Below, piece after piece: positions 7,809 through 14,372 of a DNA stretch of 15,292 nt. Every line of letters begins with the position of its first letter. Positions within the stretch are counted from its first letter, which is position 1. The DNA is taken from assembly GCA_964403545.1 (NCBI GenBank), contig CAYOGN010000068.1:1-15292 (forward strand), written 5' to 3'. This DNA is from VYFG01 sp964403545 (lineage in GTDB: Bacteria > Pseudomonadota > Gammaproteobacteria > Arenicellales > Poriferihabitantaceae). The position numbers and the translations under genes are program-made. A model generated the notes under the pieces. The model did not search any database, was not told where the DNA came from, and saw nothing but the letters and a program-made list of their open reading frames with translations.

Positions 7809-8836
7809 ACGGACTTGAGCATTGCCGGGACAGATTGCAGTCCTGGCTGGCGATGGTCGCAGCTGCCGAAAAGGTGGAAATCGAAACGGTAAATTGTTTG
7901 ACCGGTGGTGCTATCCAGGAAAACTGGCGAATTGATTGTGTCATCGTTGGTGGACAGCATTCTGGTCGCCACGGGTTTGTGATTCGCAGCGACGCACCTT
8001 CGAGTGTGGATAGCAGCCTGTCGCGTAGTCAGGAGTTCAGGGTTCTGTGTGCTGCGTATGCGACTGGAGTAACCGTGCCTGAACCTCTGTGGCTATGCGA
8101 TGATTTGGATGTAACGGGTCGTGTTTTCTATGTTATGCGACTGGTGGAGGGCATCGGGCTGGGGCCAAAAATCGTCAAGGATTTACAACTCGGCGGCAAT
8201 CGGGATACGCTTGCAGAACAACTTGGTCGCGAACTCGCTCGTATTCACTCAATCCGTCCGCCATACAACGGCCTCGAATTTCTTCGACGGCCAGACAATC
8301 ACCCGGCCCTTGAAATGATTGTGACGTTGCGCCAGTATCTCGACAATCTGGATGAAGTTCGACCGATGCTGGAGTGGGGATTGAGATGGGCAGAGCTGCA
8401 TCTCCCTCCCGACCCGGAGATCACCCTGGTGCATCGGGATTTCAGAACCGGTAATTATCTGGTCGATGAAAATGGCCTTACTGCTATTCTGGACTGGGAG
8501 TTCGCCGCCTGGGGCGATCCGATGTGTGATCTTGGCTGGTTCTGTGCAGAATGTTGGCGTTTCAGTCGCCCGGACCTCGAAGCGGGCGGAATTGCATCGA
8601 GACGTGTTTTTTATGACAGTTATGAAGCAGGCTCGGGGAAGGTGATTGATGATGGAGTAACTTTCTGGGAGATGCTGGCTCACATCCGATGGGCCGTCAT
8701 TGCACTACAACAGGCCCATCGCCACCTGTCCGGCACTCAACGATCGCTGGAGTTAGCCCTTTCTGGCCGACTGTTGCCAGCACTCGAGTACCAGGTGCTG
8801 AGGTTGACTTCTCCGGCGCTCTGGAGAGCGGCATGA
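7805..8836 (+). CDS. Phosphotransferase of the APH/choline kinase fold (LvaA-like, probable hydroxyacyl-CoA kinase)
   Basis: A 343-residue kinase-like protein. Key residues are visible: the catalytic loop HRDFRTGN (His210, Asp212, Asn217) and the metal-binding DWE (Asp230) followed by GDPMCDLGWF. The N-terminal lobe has the usual FVIRSD strand with the candidate ATP-binding region. It sits between an ACAD10/11-like dehydrogenase and a DUF6285-like protein. In vertebrate ACAD10 and ACAD11 the same kinase and dehydrogenase are fused in one polypeptide, and in Pseudomonas putida the kinase LvaA phosphorylates 4-hydroxyvaleryl-CoA. By that analogy it should phosphorylate a 4-hydroxyacyl-CoA, not an antibiotic. 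It overlaps both neighbours by four bases, implying balanced expression. Confidence 0.9.
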   Translation: MNGLEHCRDRLQSWLAMVAAAEKVEIETVNCLTGGAIQENWRIDCVIVGGQHSGRHGFVIRSDAPSSVDSSLSRSQEFRVLCAAYATGVTVPEPLWLCDDLDVTGRVFYVMRLVEGIGLGPKIVKDLQLGGNRDTLAEQLGRELARIHSIRPPYNGLEFLRRPDNHPALEMIVTLRQYLDNLDEVRPMLEWGLRWAELHLPPDPEITLVHRDFRTGNYLVDENGLTAILDWEFAAWGDPMCDLGWFCAECWRFSRPDLEAGGIASRRVFYDSYEAGSGKVIDDGVTFWEMLAHIRWAVIALQQAHRHLSGTQRSLELALSGRLLPALEYQVLRLTSPALWRAA

Positions 8837-9270
8837 TACGGGATCAACCTCATGGTTCGGCACTCCTTGCCGAAGCCAGGCGAGCACTGGTTGATTCGGT
8901 ATTACCTGGTCTCTCAGCCGAAACCCGGTATCAGGTTTTGATGATTGTCAGAGCCATTACCCTTGTGGAACGGGAACTCGATGCCGGTATCGAAATCGAA
9001 CAAAAACTGGGCCGGAATCTCCACCAACTGCTTGATTTCGATGGCACATTACCGGAACTCTCCCGAGTGTTGGTAAAACGCATCCGCAATGGTGATTTTG
9101 ATAGTTCCGGGGAACTTTATGCATTTCTGCAGTTGGTCGCAGCCTATAAACTCAAAGAGACAAATCCTTCAAAAGTAGGGACAGAACTGGAACATTCGCT
9201 CGATCGGTCAATGGGTGATCAAACTACCCTCACAGGAAATGAAACCGATCCTGCCCCTGGTTACGACTGA
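8833..9270 (+). CDS. DUF6285-like protein, probable partner of the phosphotransferase (LvaB-like)
   Basis: A 145-residue, mostly helical, soluble protein without signal peptide. I choose ATG 8833, which overlaps the kinase stop by four bases (ATGA); an earlier in-frame ATG at 8689 would lie inside the kinase gene. It carries the patterns I associate with DUF6285: an A-R-R-A-L start, RYQVLMIVRAITLVERELD, and LVKRIRNGDFD. The last 25 or so residues are low-complexity and acidic. Small proteins of this type recur next to APH-fold kinases and acyl-CoA dehydrogenases. LvaB from the levulinate operon, needed with LvaA for 4-hydroxyacyl-CoA phosphorylation, is of comparable size and position. I match it from memory of the family and not from an alignment. 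Confidence 0.75.
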   Translation: MIRDQPHGSALLAEARRALVDSVLPGLSAETRYQVLMIVRAITLVERELDAGIEIEQKLGRNLHQLLDFDGTLPELSRVLVKRIRNGDFDSSGELYAFLQLVAAYKLKETNPSKVGTELEHSLDRSMGDQTTLTGNETDPAPGYD

Positions 9271-9499
9271 AATCGATCTCAATTTTGATTGATTGGAGAT
9301 ATATCTGCAATAGACGAAACAACTTCCCAGACAGAGTCCCTGGCCGAAGAATCGTGATCATTCAGGCGTATCGCCATAATCGTCAGTTCGCACGGTCAGA
9401 AATCGCTGTTCGGCAACTCGTATAAACGAACCGGTTTCCATTACCGTAAGTATGTTCTCAAGCCATTTGAGGGGCATCTATTTTTTATATTATGATAAA

Positions 9500-9538
9500 T
9501 ATCCATATTGCAACAAGGATTGTGCGTTTGCATGGATA
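9500..9538. repeat. Inverted repeat TATCCAT / ATGGATA
   Basis: Perfect 7-base arms at 9500-9506 and 9532-9538, separated by 25 bases. The right arm overlaps the left arm of the second palindrome at 9528-9552. It could be part of a compound operator or be chance in AT-rich DNA. Confidence 0.3.
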
Positions 9539-9552
9539 AATATTACATGCAA
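9528..9552. promoter_or_regulatory. Operator-like palindrome TTGCATG-N11-CATGCAA
   Basis: Perfect 7-base arms with an 11-base spacer. The site ends at the place where a -35 hexamer would lie for the TATAAT at 9574, a position suited to a dimeric regulator that activates or blocks transcription of the cuyA-like gene. The regulator gene is not in the window. Confidence 0.45.
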
Positions 9553-9573
9553 TACTCGTTTTTCGTATTTTAA

Positions 9574-9579
9574 TATAAT
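9574..9579 (+). promoter_or_regulatory. Consensus -10 hexamer, possibly driving a leaderless mRNA
   Basis: TATAAT ends 9 bases before the ATG of the cuyA-like gene. Transcription would start at about 9586-9588, next to the start codon at 9589, and no Shine-Dalgarno sequence precedes that codon. A recognisable -35 is lacking, consistent with activator dependence. Confidence 0.45.
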
Positions 9580-9588
9580 TTAGTTGTT

Positions 9589-10617
9589 ATGCATCTAGCC
9601 CGATTCCCACGGTTACATTTGGCCCACCTGCCGACACCACTTGAACGCCTGGATCGCTTGTCCCAGGCGCTTGATGGCCCTGAAATCTGGATCAAGCGAG
9701 ACGATTGTACCGGACTATCCACCGGTGGAAACAAAACCCGTAAACTCGAGTTTCTGATGGCTGAAGCGCAGGCACAAGGTGCCGATATGGTATTGACGCA
9801 GGGCGCTACGCAATCAAATCATGCACGCCAGACCGCAGCATTTGCAGCAAAGTTGGGGATGGGCTGTCATCTTCTTCTGGAAGACCGTACCGGTTCCAAT
9901 GAGCCTAACTACAATTGCAATGGAAACGTATTCCTTGACCAACTACATGGTGCAACGGTAGAAAAACGTGGTCCCGGACTTGATATGAATGCTGAAATGG
10001 AAGCCGTTGCTAAAATATTCGAATCAGGCGGTCGAAATGTCTACACTATTCCAGGGGGAGGTTCAAATACGACCGGTGCCCTGGGTTATGTCAATTGTGC
10101 GTTGGAATTGCTCAATCAGGTTAATGAGCGCGGTCTGGTGATCGATCATATCGTCCATGCGACAGGTAGTACGGGAACACAGGCTGGATTGATCGCTGGA
10201 TTTAAGGCGATGAATGCCAATATCCCGATACTTGGTATCAGTGTCCGTGCGGAGAAAGAGAAACAGGAAGAAAACGTCTATAACCTGGCCGCCGCAACCG
10301 TGGAAAAACTCGGCTGCCCTGGCATAGTATTGCGGCAAGATGTGATCGCAAATAGTGACTACGTTGGTGAGGGCTATGGCCTTCCGACGCCAGAGGGAAT
10401 TGAAGCGATCGCCATGTTTGCACATCTGGAGGCGATTCTTCTTGATCCGGTGTATTCTGGTAAAGGCGCGGCGGGGTTGATTGATCTGATCCGCAAAGGA
10501 AAATTCAGTAAGGATAACCGTATCGTATTTCTCCACACGGGTGGTTCGGCTTCACTATTCGGTTACACTTCCGCGTTCAAATTCGGCAATACCTCATCAT
10601 CAATGGTTGTGGAGTAA
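9589..10617 (+). CDS. cuyA: PLP-dependent L-cysteate sulfo-lyase / D-cysteine desulfhydrase family enzyme
   Basis: A 342-residue cytosolic PLP enzyme of the ACC-deaminase-like fold II group. The opening LARFPRLHLAHLPTPLERL and KRDDCTGLSTGGNKTRKLEF are family hallmarks; Lys49 in GGNKTRK should hold PLP, and QSNHARQTAA (Ser76-Asn77-His78) is the second active-site motif. HATGSTGTQAGL is the phosphate-binding glycine loop. CuyA converts L-cysteate to pyruvate, ammonium and sulfite; close relatives release sulfide from D-cysteine. Length, the SNHARQTAA motif and a sulfopropanediol dehydrogenase remnant 93 bases downstream favour the cysteate lyase, but the two activities cannot be separated with certainty here. 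The start has no ribosome site, so leaderless initiation is likely. Confidence 0.82.
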   Translation: MHLARFPRLHLAHLPTPLERLDRLSQALDGPEIWIKRDDCTGLSTGGNKTRKLEFLMAEAQAQGADMVLTQGATQSNHARQTAAFAAKLGMGCHLLLEDRTGSNEPNYNCNGNVFLDQLHGATVEKRGPGLDMNAEMEAVAKIFESGGRNVYTIPGGGSNTTGALGYVNCALELLNQVNERGLVIDHIVHATGSTGTQAGLIAGFKAMNANIPILGISVRAEKEKQEENVYNLAAATVEKLGCPGIVLRQDVIANSDYVGEGYGLPTPEGIEAIAMFAHLEAILLDPVYSGKGAAGLIDLIRKGKFSKDNRIVFLHTGGSASLFGYTSAFKFGNTSSSMVVE

Positions 10618-10627
10618 AAAGTCCGGC

Positions 10628-10714
10628 GTGACATACGACGATTCAACCATTAATATATTGGCAGAGGCGATTGTAAAATTCGCCGGTGCAGATTTTCTGT
10701 GTAAGACCATATGA
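10628..10714 (+). CDS. Possible 28-codon ORF coupled to the hpsN remnant
   Basis: A GTG-initiated frame of 28 codons whose TGA overlaps the ATG of the next frame (ATGA at 10711-10714). The peptide contains NILAEAIVKFAGADFLCK, a plausible amphipathic helix. I do not recognise a family. It could be the stump of another deleted sulfonate-pathway gene or a chance frame. No good ribosome site precedes it. Confidence 0.22.
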   Translation: MTYDDSTINILAEAIVKFAGADFLCKTI

Positions 10715-11059
10715 CAATAGAATATCTGAAGAAAGCAAAACCCGGTACAGAAATTTTAGCGGGTGATGTTCAGGCTACAGTACAGAAGATACTTGCAGAA
10801 ATTGAAATGGGAGGTGATGAAGCTGTGTGGAGCGGACGCAATCCTCAATCTGGGTGGCGTGCAAGGTGTTACTGCCATGGCTTTCGGGCTGTTTGGCTTA
10901 CCTGAAGCCGATATGCTCGTTGGTCCCGGAAATCAGTATGTCGCCGAAGCAACAGCACGCATATCACGGTTGGAAGGGATGGAGGGGCATGCGAGGACAG
11001 CAGATATTCGCCTCGAAAAGTATTTTCCGAACGAATTTCCAGATTTAAAGAGTTCCTGA
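10711..11059 (+). pseudogene. hpsN: Decayed sulfopropanediol/histidinol dehydrogenase-like gene (hpsN/hisD family)
   Basis: Three pieces of one parent protein survive in order. The N-terminus MTIEYLKKAKPGTE through IEMGGDEA is read in one frame (10711 to about 10827). A central piece starting CGADAILNLGGVQGVTAMAF and including GLFGLPEADMLVGPGNQ is read in a second frame. It runs directly into the C-terminus RLEGMEGHARTADIRL. A normal HpsN or HisD has about 430 residues; some 116 remain. At least two internal deletions are needed, the first changing the frame. Most zinc- and catalytic-site residues are gone, though the C-terminal His of GHART is kept. HpsN oxidises (R)-2,3-dihydroxypropane-1-sulfonate to sulfolactate, so this fits beside a cysteate lyase. 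The exact family member is inferred; the dehydrogenase superfamily and the pseudogene status are firm. Confidence 0.82.
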
Positions 11060-11086
11060 ATGCGATCATAGATCTCTCAAAGAAAC

Positions 11087-12028
11087 TTATTCAGTCCGGT
11101 TGATGGCATCATATTGCCGCACAATATTTTCCGCCATTCTGGCAGACGCGGCGTCAATTAATTTGCCGTCGAGAGCAGCGGCTCCTTTACCCGCCCTGGC
11201 CGCGCAGTCCAATGCTTCCAGTACTTTCTTCGCACGGGAAACTTCATCCTCCGGAGGAGACATCACGGTATTGGCCAGCTCAATTTGTGACGGGTGAATT
11301 GCCCACTTGCCTTCATATCCCATGGCTGCAGCACGTTTTGCAGCATCGATATAACCACTCGGGTCTTTAAAATCACCAAATGGGCCATCGATCGCACGCA
11401 AACCATAGGCTCGGCAGGCGACCAGCATTCTTTGCAAGCTGGCATGCCACTGATCTCCCGGATAGTCAGGATTGAGGCCGCCGATGACAACCGTCCTTGC
11501 CTGGCAACTTGCGGCGTAATCAGCGACACCAAAATGTAACGCCTCCATGCGACTGCTGCCCTGTGCGATTGCTTCAACATTGGCCATGCCCAGAGTTGTT
11601 TCGATGAGCGCTTCAAGGCCAATTTTCTTTTCATAGCCCATCGCCTGCTCAATCTGGGTTACAAGACAATCGACGGTGTAGATATCGGATGCTGTTCCTG
11701 CCTTCGGGATCAAAATGGTATCGATGTATTGTCCGGCCTGTTCGATGATATCAACCAGGTCTCGATACATGTAGTGGGTGTCGAGCCCATTGATTCGAAT
11801 GGAAATGGTTTTGCCTTTTGCTTTCCAGTCGATTGTGTTCAACGCCTCAATAATGTTAGCCCGAGCCTGTTCCTTGTCATTCGGTGCTACCGCATCCTCG
11901 CAATCGAGGAACACACAATCAGCTTCACTGTTTGCAGCTTTCTCAAACATCTCCGGGCTGGAACCTGGTACCGCCAATTCGCTTCTTTGCAGACGGGTGG
12001 TGCAGGGGGCGGGTTGATAAAAGCTCAT
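11087..12028 (-). CDS. mcl: L-malyl-CoA / beta-methylmalyl-CoA lyase-type CoA ester lyase (HpcH/HpaI, CitE superfamily)
   Basis: A 313-residue Mg-dependent TIM-barrel lyase. Visible family features are the ELAVPGSSPEMFEKA N-terminus, the acidic FLDCEDAVAPNDK (residues 40-52), SIRINGLDT, IPKAG, LEALIETTLGMANVE with the metal-binding Glu, FGVADYAAS, and AIDGPFGDFKDPSGY followed by GKWAIHPSQI. This set matches Mcl1-type lyases, which cleave (S)-malyl-CoA to acetyl-CoA and glyoxylate or beta-methylmalyl-CoA to propionyl-CoA and glyoxylate. Citramalyl-CoA lyase is an alternative. I start at ATG 12028, giving the usual MSFYQPAP opening; an upstream TTG at 12049 has no better ribosome site. It is convergent with the hpsN remnant, 27 bases away. 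Confidence 0.88.
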   Translation of the reverse strand: MSFYQPAPCTTRLQRSELAVPGSSPEMFEKAANSEADCVFLDCEDAVAPNDKEQARANIIEALNTIDWKAKGKTISIRINGLDTHYMYRDLVDIIEQAGQYIDTILIPKAGTASDIYTVDCLVTQIEQAMGYEKKIGLEALIETTLGMANVEAIAQGSSRMEALHFGVADYAASCQARTVVIGGLNPDYPGDQWHASLQRMLVACRAYGLRAIDGPFGDFKDPSGYIDAAKRAAAMGYEGKWAIHPSQIELANTVMSPPEDEVSRAKKVLEALDCAARAGKGAAALDGKLIDAASARMAENIVRQYDAINRTE

Positions 12029-12066
12029 AGTGATTTCGCTGTGGACCAAAGGTCAGGAGTGGGCAA

Positions 12067-12231
12067 ATGTGCGAGCAGAGTCGGGCCCATAATATCTTCC
12101 GGACTCTGCATGCGTTAGGCGCCAGTATGTATGCCCTCGGGGTTAAGCTGGATATTCCTGCTGATTTTTCCGCCCTTGAAAGTACATTGGATAAATTTAT
12201 ATTCGAGCAGAACGTTAGCGGTCATTCATAG
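12067..12231 (+). CDS. Small ORF of 54 codons between lyase and citrate synthase, unknown function
   Basis: A plus-strand frame preceded by AGGAG (12055-12059) at 7 bases from its ATG, better than the sites of several certain genes here. The product starts MCEQSRAHNIFRTLHALGAS and contains LDIPADFSALESTLDKFIF, helix-forming with regular hydrophobic spacing and no signal peptide. It overlaps the 3' end of citrate synthase by 17 bases tail to tail. I do not recognise a family. It may be a small protein, the remnant of a longer gene, or a chance frame with a lucky ribosome site. Confidence 0.38.
   Translation: MCEQSRAHNIFRTLHALGASMYALGVKLDIPADFSALESTLDKFIFEQNVSGHS
12075..12109. repeat. Inverted repeat GCAGAGTC / GACTCTGC
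   Basis: Perfect 8-base arms at 12075-12082 and 12102-12109 with a 19-base loop that itself begins with the palindrome GGGCCC. It lies 47-81 bases upstream of the lyase start and inside the small plus-strand ORF. There is no T-run on either side, so an intrinsic terminator is unlikely; an operator or leader hairpin for the lyase is possible. Confidence 0.35.
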
Positions 12232-13501
12232 CAACAAAATCGCGTTCTTTTTCTCCCGTGTAAACCTGTCTGGGTCTACTGATTGGCTGACCTTCTTCGA
12301 CCATCTCTTTCCATTGAGCGATCCACCCCGGTAGTCTTCCCATGGCAAACATAACGGTAAACATTTCAGTAGGTATGCCCAGTGCCCGATAAATAATACC
12401 AGAGTAAAAATCAACATTGGGGTAGAGACCTCTCGACTTGAAATACTCATCATTCAGGGCAACTTCTTCCACTTGCTTGGCGATGTCAAGAACTGGATCA
12501 ACGACGCCCAATTGTCCGAGTACTTCGTCAGCAGTTTTCTGGATAATCTTTGCTCTCGGATCGAAGTTTTTATAGACGCGGTGACCAAATCCCATCAATC
12601 GAAAAGGATCCGCCTTGTCTTTGGCCTTGTTGATCCACTTTTCGAGATCTCCCCCATCATTCTTGATTTTCTCCAGCATCTCGATAACCGCCTGATTGGC
12701 GCCGCCATGCAAAGGTCCCCAAAGCGCGGATACACCTGCCGATATCGATGCATAAAGATTTGCCTGGGAAGATCCGACTACGCGTACAGTGGAGGTAGAA
12801 CAGTTCTGCTCGTGATCCGCATGCAGAATCAGCAGTTTATTCAGTGCTTTGACTATAACAGGATCCGGTTCATAATCTTCTGAAGGCATAGCAAACATCA
12901 TGTGCAGAAAATTTTCACAGTAGTCAAACTTATTCAACGGGTACATCGCCGGATGACGCATAGCATTCTTGTAAGCCCAGGCTGCAAGGGTGGGTAATTT
13001 TGCCAACAGACGATGAATTGTCAGGTTAATGGCTTCCGGGGGGCGGTTCGGGTCTTGCGACTCGGGGTAGAAGGTGGAAAGGGTGCATAAAGATGCTGCC
13101 AGAATGCCCATGGGGTGTGCTCTGGAGGGGTACGCATCAAAGAACATTTTCATGTCTTCATGCACAATTGTATGGTTCGTTATGGTGGCTTTGAACGCTT
13201 CATAGTCTTCCCTGGCAGGCAGTTCGCCATAAATAAGTAAATAGGCGACTTCAAGAAACTCGGCCTGTTCGGCGAGTTGTTCGATTGGATAACCCCGATA
13301 TCGCAAAATACCTTTTTCACCATCCAGAAACGTAATTGCACTCCTGGTGGATCCGGTATTTTTAAATCCGATGTCCAGTGTAATATGGCCTGTCTGGCCC
13401 CGGAGTTTTGAAATATCAATAGCATTTTCTTCTTCACTTCCCGTGGTAACAGGTAGTTCATGACTGGTACCATCAATGATTAGTTGCACTGTCTTGGTCA
13501 T
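12215..13501 (-). CDS. gltA: Type II citrate synthase
   Basis: A 428-residue TCA-cycle enzyme condensing oxaloacetate and acetyl-CoA. The N-terminal beta domain typical of the hexameric, NADH-sensitive Gram-negative form is present. The catalytic set is complete: HADHEQNCSTSTVR, His265 in GPLHGGAN, His307 in GFGHRVYKNFDPRA, and Asp364 in NVDFYSG. Length equals the usual 425-430. The ATG at 13501 is preceded by GAGGAG at good spacing. It is upstream of the malyl-CoA lyase on the same strand, 186 bases apart, so cotranscription is possible but not assured. Confidence 0.98.
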   Translation of the reverse strand: MTKTVQLIIDGTSHELPVTTGSEEENAIDISKLRGQTGHITLDIGFKNTGSTRSAITFLDGEKGILRYRGYPIEQLAEQAEFLEVAYLLIYGELPAREDYEAFKATITNHTIVHEDMKMFFDAYPSRAHPMGILAASLCTLSTFYPESQDPNRPPEAINLTIHRLLAKLPTLAAWAYKNAMRHPAMYPLNKFDYCENFLHMMFAMPSEDYEPDPVIVKALNKLLILHADHEQNCSTSTVRVVGSSQANLYASISAGVSALWGPLHGGANQAVIEMLEKIKNDGGDLEKWINKAKDKADPFRLMGFGHRVYKNFDPRAKIIQKTADEVLGQLGVVDPVLDIAKQVEEVALNDEYFKSRGLYPNVDFYSGIIYRALGIPTEMFTVMFAMGRLPGWIAQWKEMVEEGQPISRPRQVYTGEKERDFVAMNDR

Positions 13502-13507
13502 TTCTAT

Positions 13508-13547
13508 TCTCCTCTATCCTCTATAATATGATATTTGTAAAAATCAA
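13508..13547 (-). promoter_or_regulatory. Candidate promoter and ribosome site of citrate synthase
   Basis: Reading the minus strand, TTGATT (13542-13547) and TATAGA (13520-13525) are 16 bases apart, followed by a GAGGAG ribosome site at about 13508-13513. The whole spacer is AT-rich. The transcript leader would be very short, about 15 bases. Confidence 0.42.
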
Positions 13548-13631
13548 ATATTCGTTGGCTGAATACCCGATCAAGATTATTCTGTTTGCCTGATAAAAGC
13601 CCATTATAACGTTTACCGGGCAATAATTTCC

Positions 13632-14312
13632 TTAAACTCCAGGCGGTTTTATAAATCTCAGATGTCCGGTTTTTATCCAAACTCTGGCACCTGATGATCC
13701 TGTCCTGGCAACAGTTTTCCTGCCATCAGGGATTCTTAACCATGATCGTACCCCCAGGGCGTCTCCACTTTCTTCGAATTCGCCCTCGAGTACCAATAGT
13801 TCTGCGCCTCCCGAAGAATCGATGGTCACCCTGGTGTTGGCATCCCATTGTTCAATTTGTACCCGTTCTCGTTGATCCCGATACAGGGGTGTAATCCAGC
13901 TCCCGGGATTAGCTGAATCCAGCTGGCAGTCGATCTCGTTTACATTGGTTCGGATATGGGTGCGGTCATCGGGATCAAATTGCCAGAGTTTGACGAATAG
14001 AACGCAACCCAACGCAGATCCCGGGGTATGTCTGGATTGCGGGGGATTTCGAATATAAGACCCTGCGGGATAGTCACCATGCTCATCCTGAAACACGCCA
14101 TCAAGCACCAGAAATTCTTCGCCGCCATTATGTGTATGTGGCGAGAAACGACTATTACGATCAAATTTGACAATACTGGTGGCTCTGGCAACTTCATTAC
14201 CGATTCTGTCCAGCATGCGACGGTGAACACCGGGAACAGGCGAGCCCTGCCAGTGGATGTTATCGCTGTGTATTAATACTCTGTCGCGAAAATTGGCGTT
14301 GAGTTCGATCAT
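13632..14312 (-). CDS. ChrR-like bicupin protein
   Basis: A 226-residue protein with two cupin domains. The first (about residues 40-110) has the metal-binding pattern HTHNGGEEF with His59, His61 and Glu65, and a second-motif His95 in RHTP, so it likely binds a metal ion. The second (about 150-215) keeps the fold pattern AELLVLEGEF but lacks the histidines and is probably structural. The layout resembles the cupin part of ChrR anti-sigma factors, but the N-terminal zinc-binding anti-sigma domain is missing, and no sigma factor gene is adjacent. It may be a small-molecule or oxidant-handling enzyme. The ATG has no clear ribosome site, although MIELNANF and the VHRRMLDRIG region after it fit the family start. 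Confidence 0.82.
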   Translation of the reverse strand: MIELNANFRDRVLIHSDNIHWQGSPVPGVHRRMLDRIGNEVARATSIVKFDRNSRFSPHTHNGGEEFLVLDGVFQDEHGDYPAGSYIRNPPQSRHTPGSALGCVLFVKLWQFDPDDRTHIRTNVNEIDCQLDSANPGSWITPLYRDQRERVQIEQWDANTRVTIDSSGGAELLVLEGEFEESGDALGVRSWLRIPDGRKTVARTGSSGARVWIKTGHLRFIKPPGV

Positions 14313-14372
14313 TGGTATATTGTTGGAAGAACTCCCATGGAAGCAATGAACAAACCGGTAATCAATCGACCG

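Larger units (their letters stand above)
9271..9588. other. Regulatory spacer upstream of the cuyA-like gene, no gene found
   Basis: The first 180 bases have ordinary composition with no gene that I can support and no clear terminator for the preceding operon. From about 9480 the sequence becomes strongly AT-rich and contains two overlapping inverted repeats and a consensus -10 hexamer, which are listed separately. Confidence 0.6.

Noticed and set aside
8689..8832. Longer N-terminus for the DUF6285-like protein
   Set aside because: It lies inside the kinase gene in another frame, and ATG 8833 forms the four-base overlap used elsewhere in the operon.
7805..8836. Antibiotic (aminoglycoside) resistance kinase
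   Set aside because: The fold is shared, but the operon context with a CoA ligase, ACAD10/11-like dehydrogenase and DUF6285-like protein points to acyl-CoA metabolism.
11060..11086. Bidirectional terminator between the hpsN remnant and the lyase
   Set aside because: The 27-base gap shows no GC-rich stem or T-run.
13632..14312. ChrR anti-sigma factor
   Set aside because: The N-terminal zinc-binding anti-sigma domain is missing and no ECF sigma factor gene is adjacent; only the cupin part matches.
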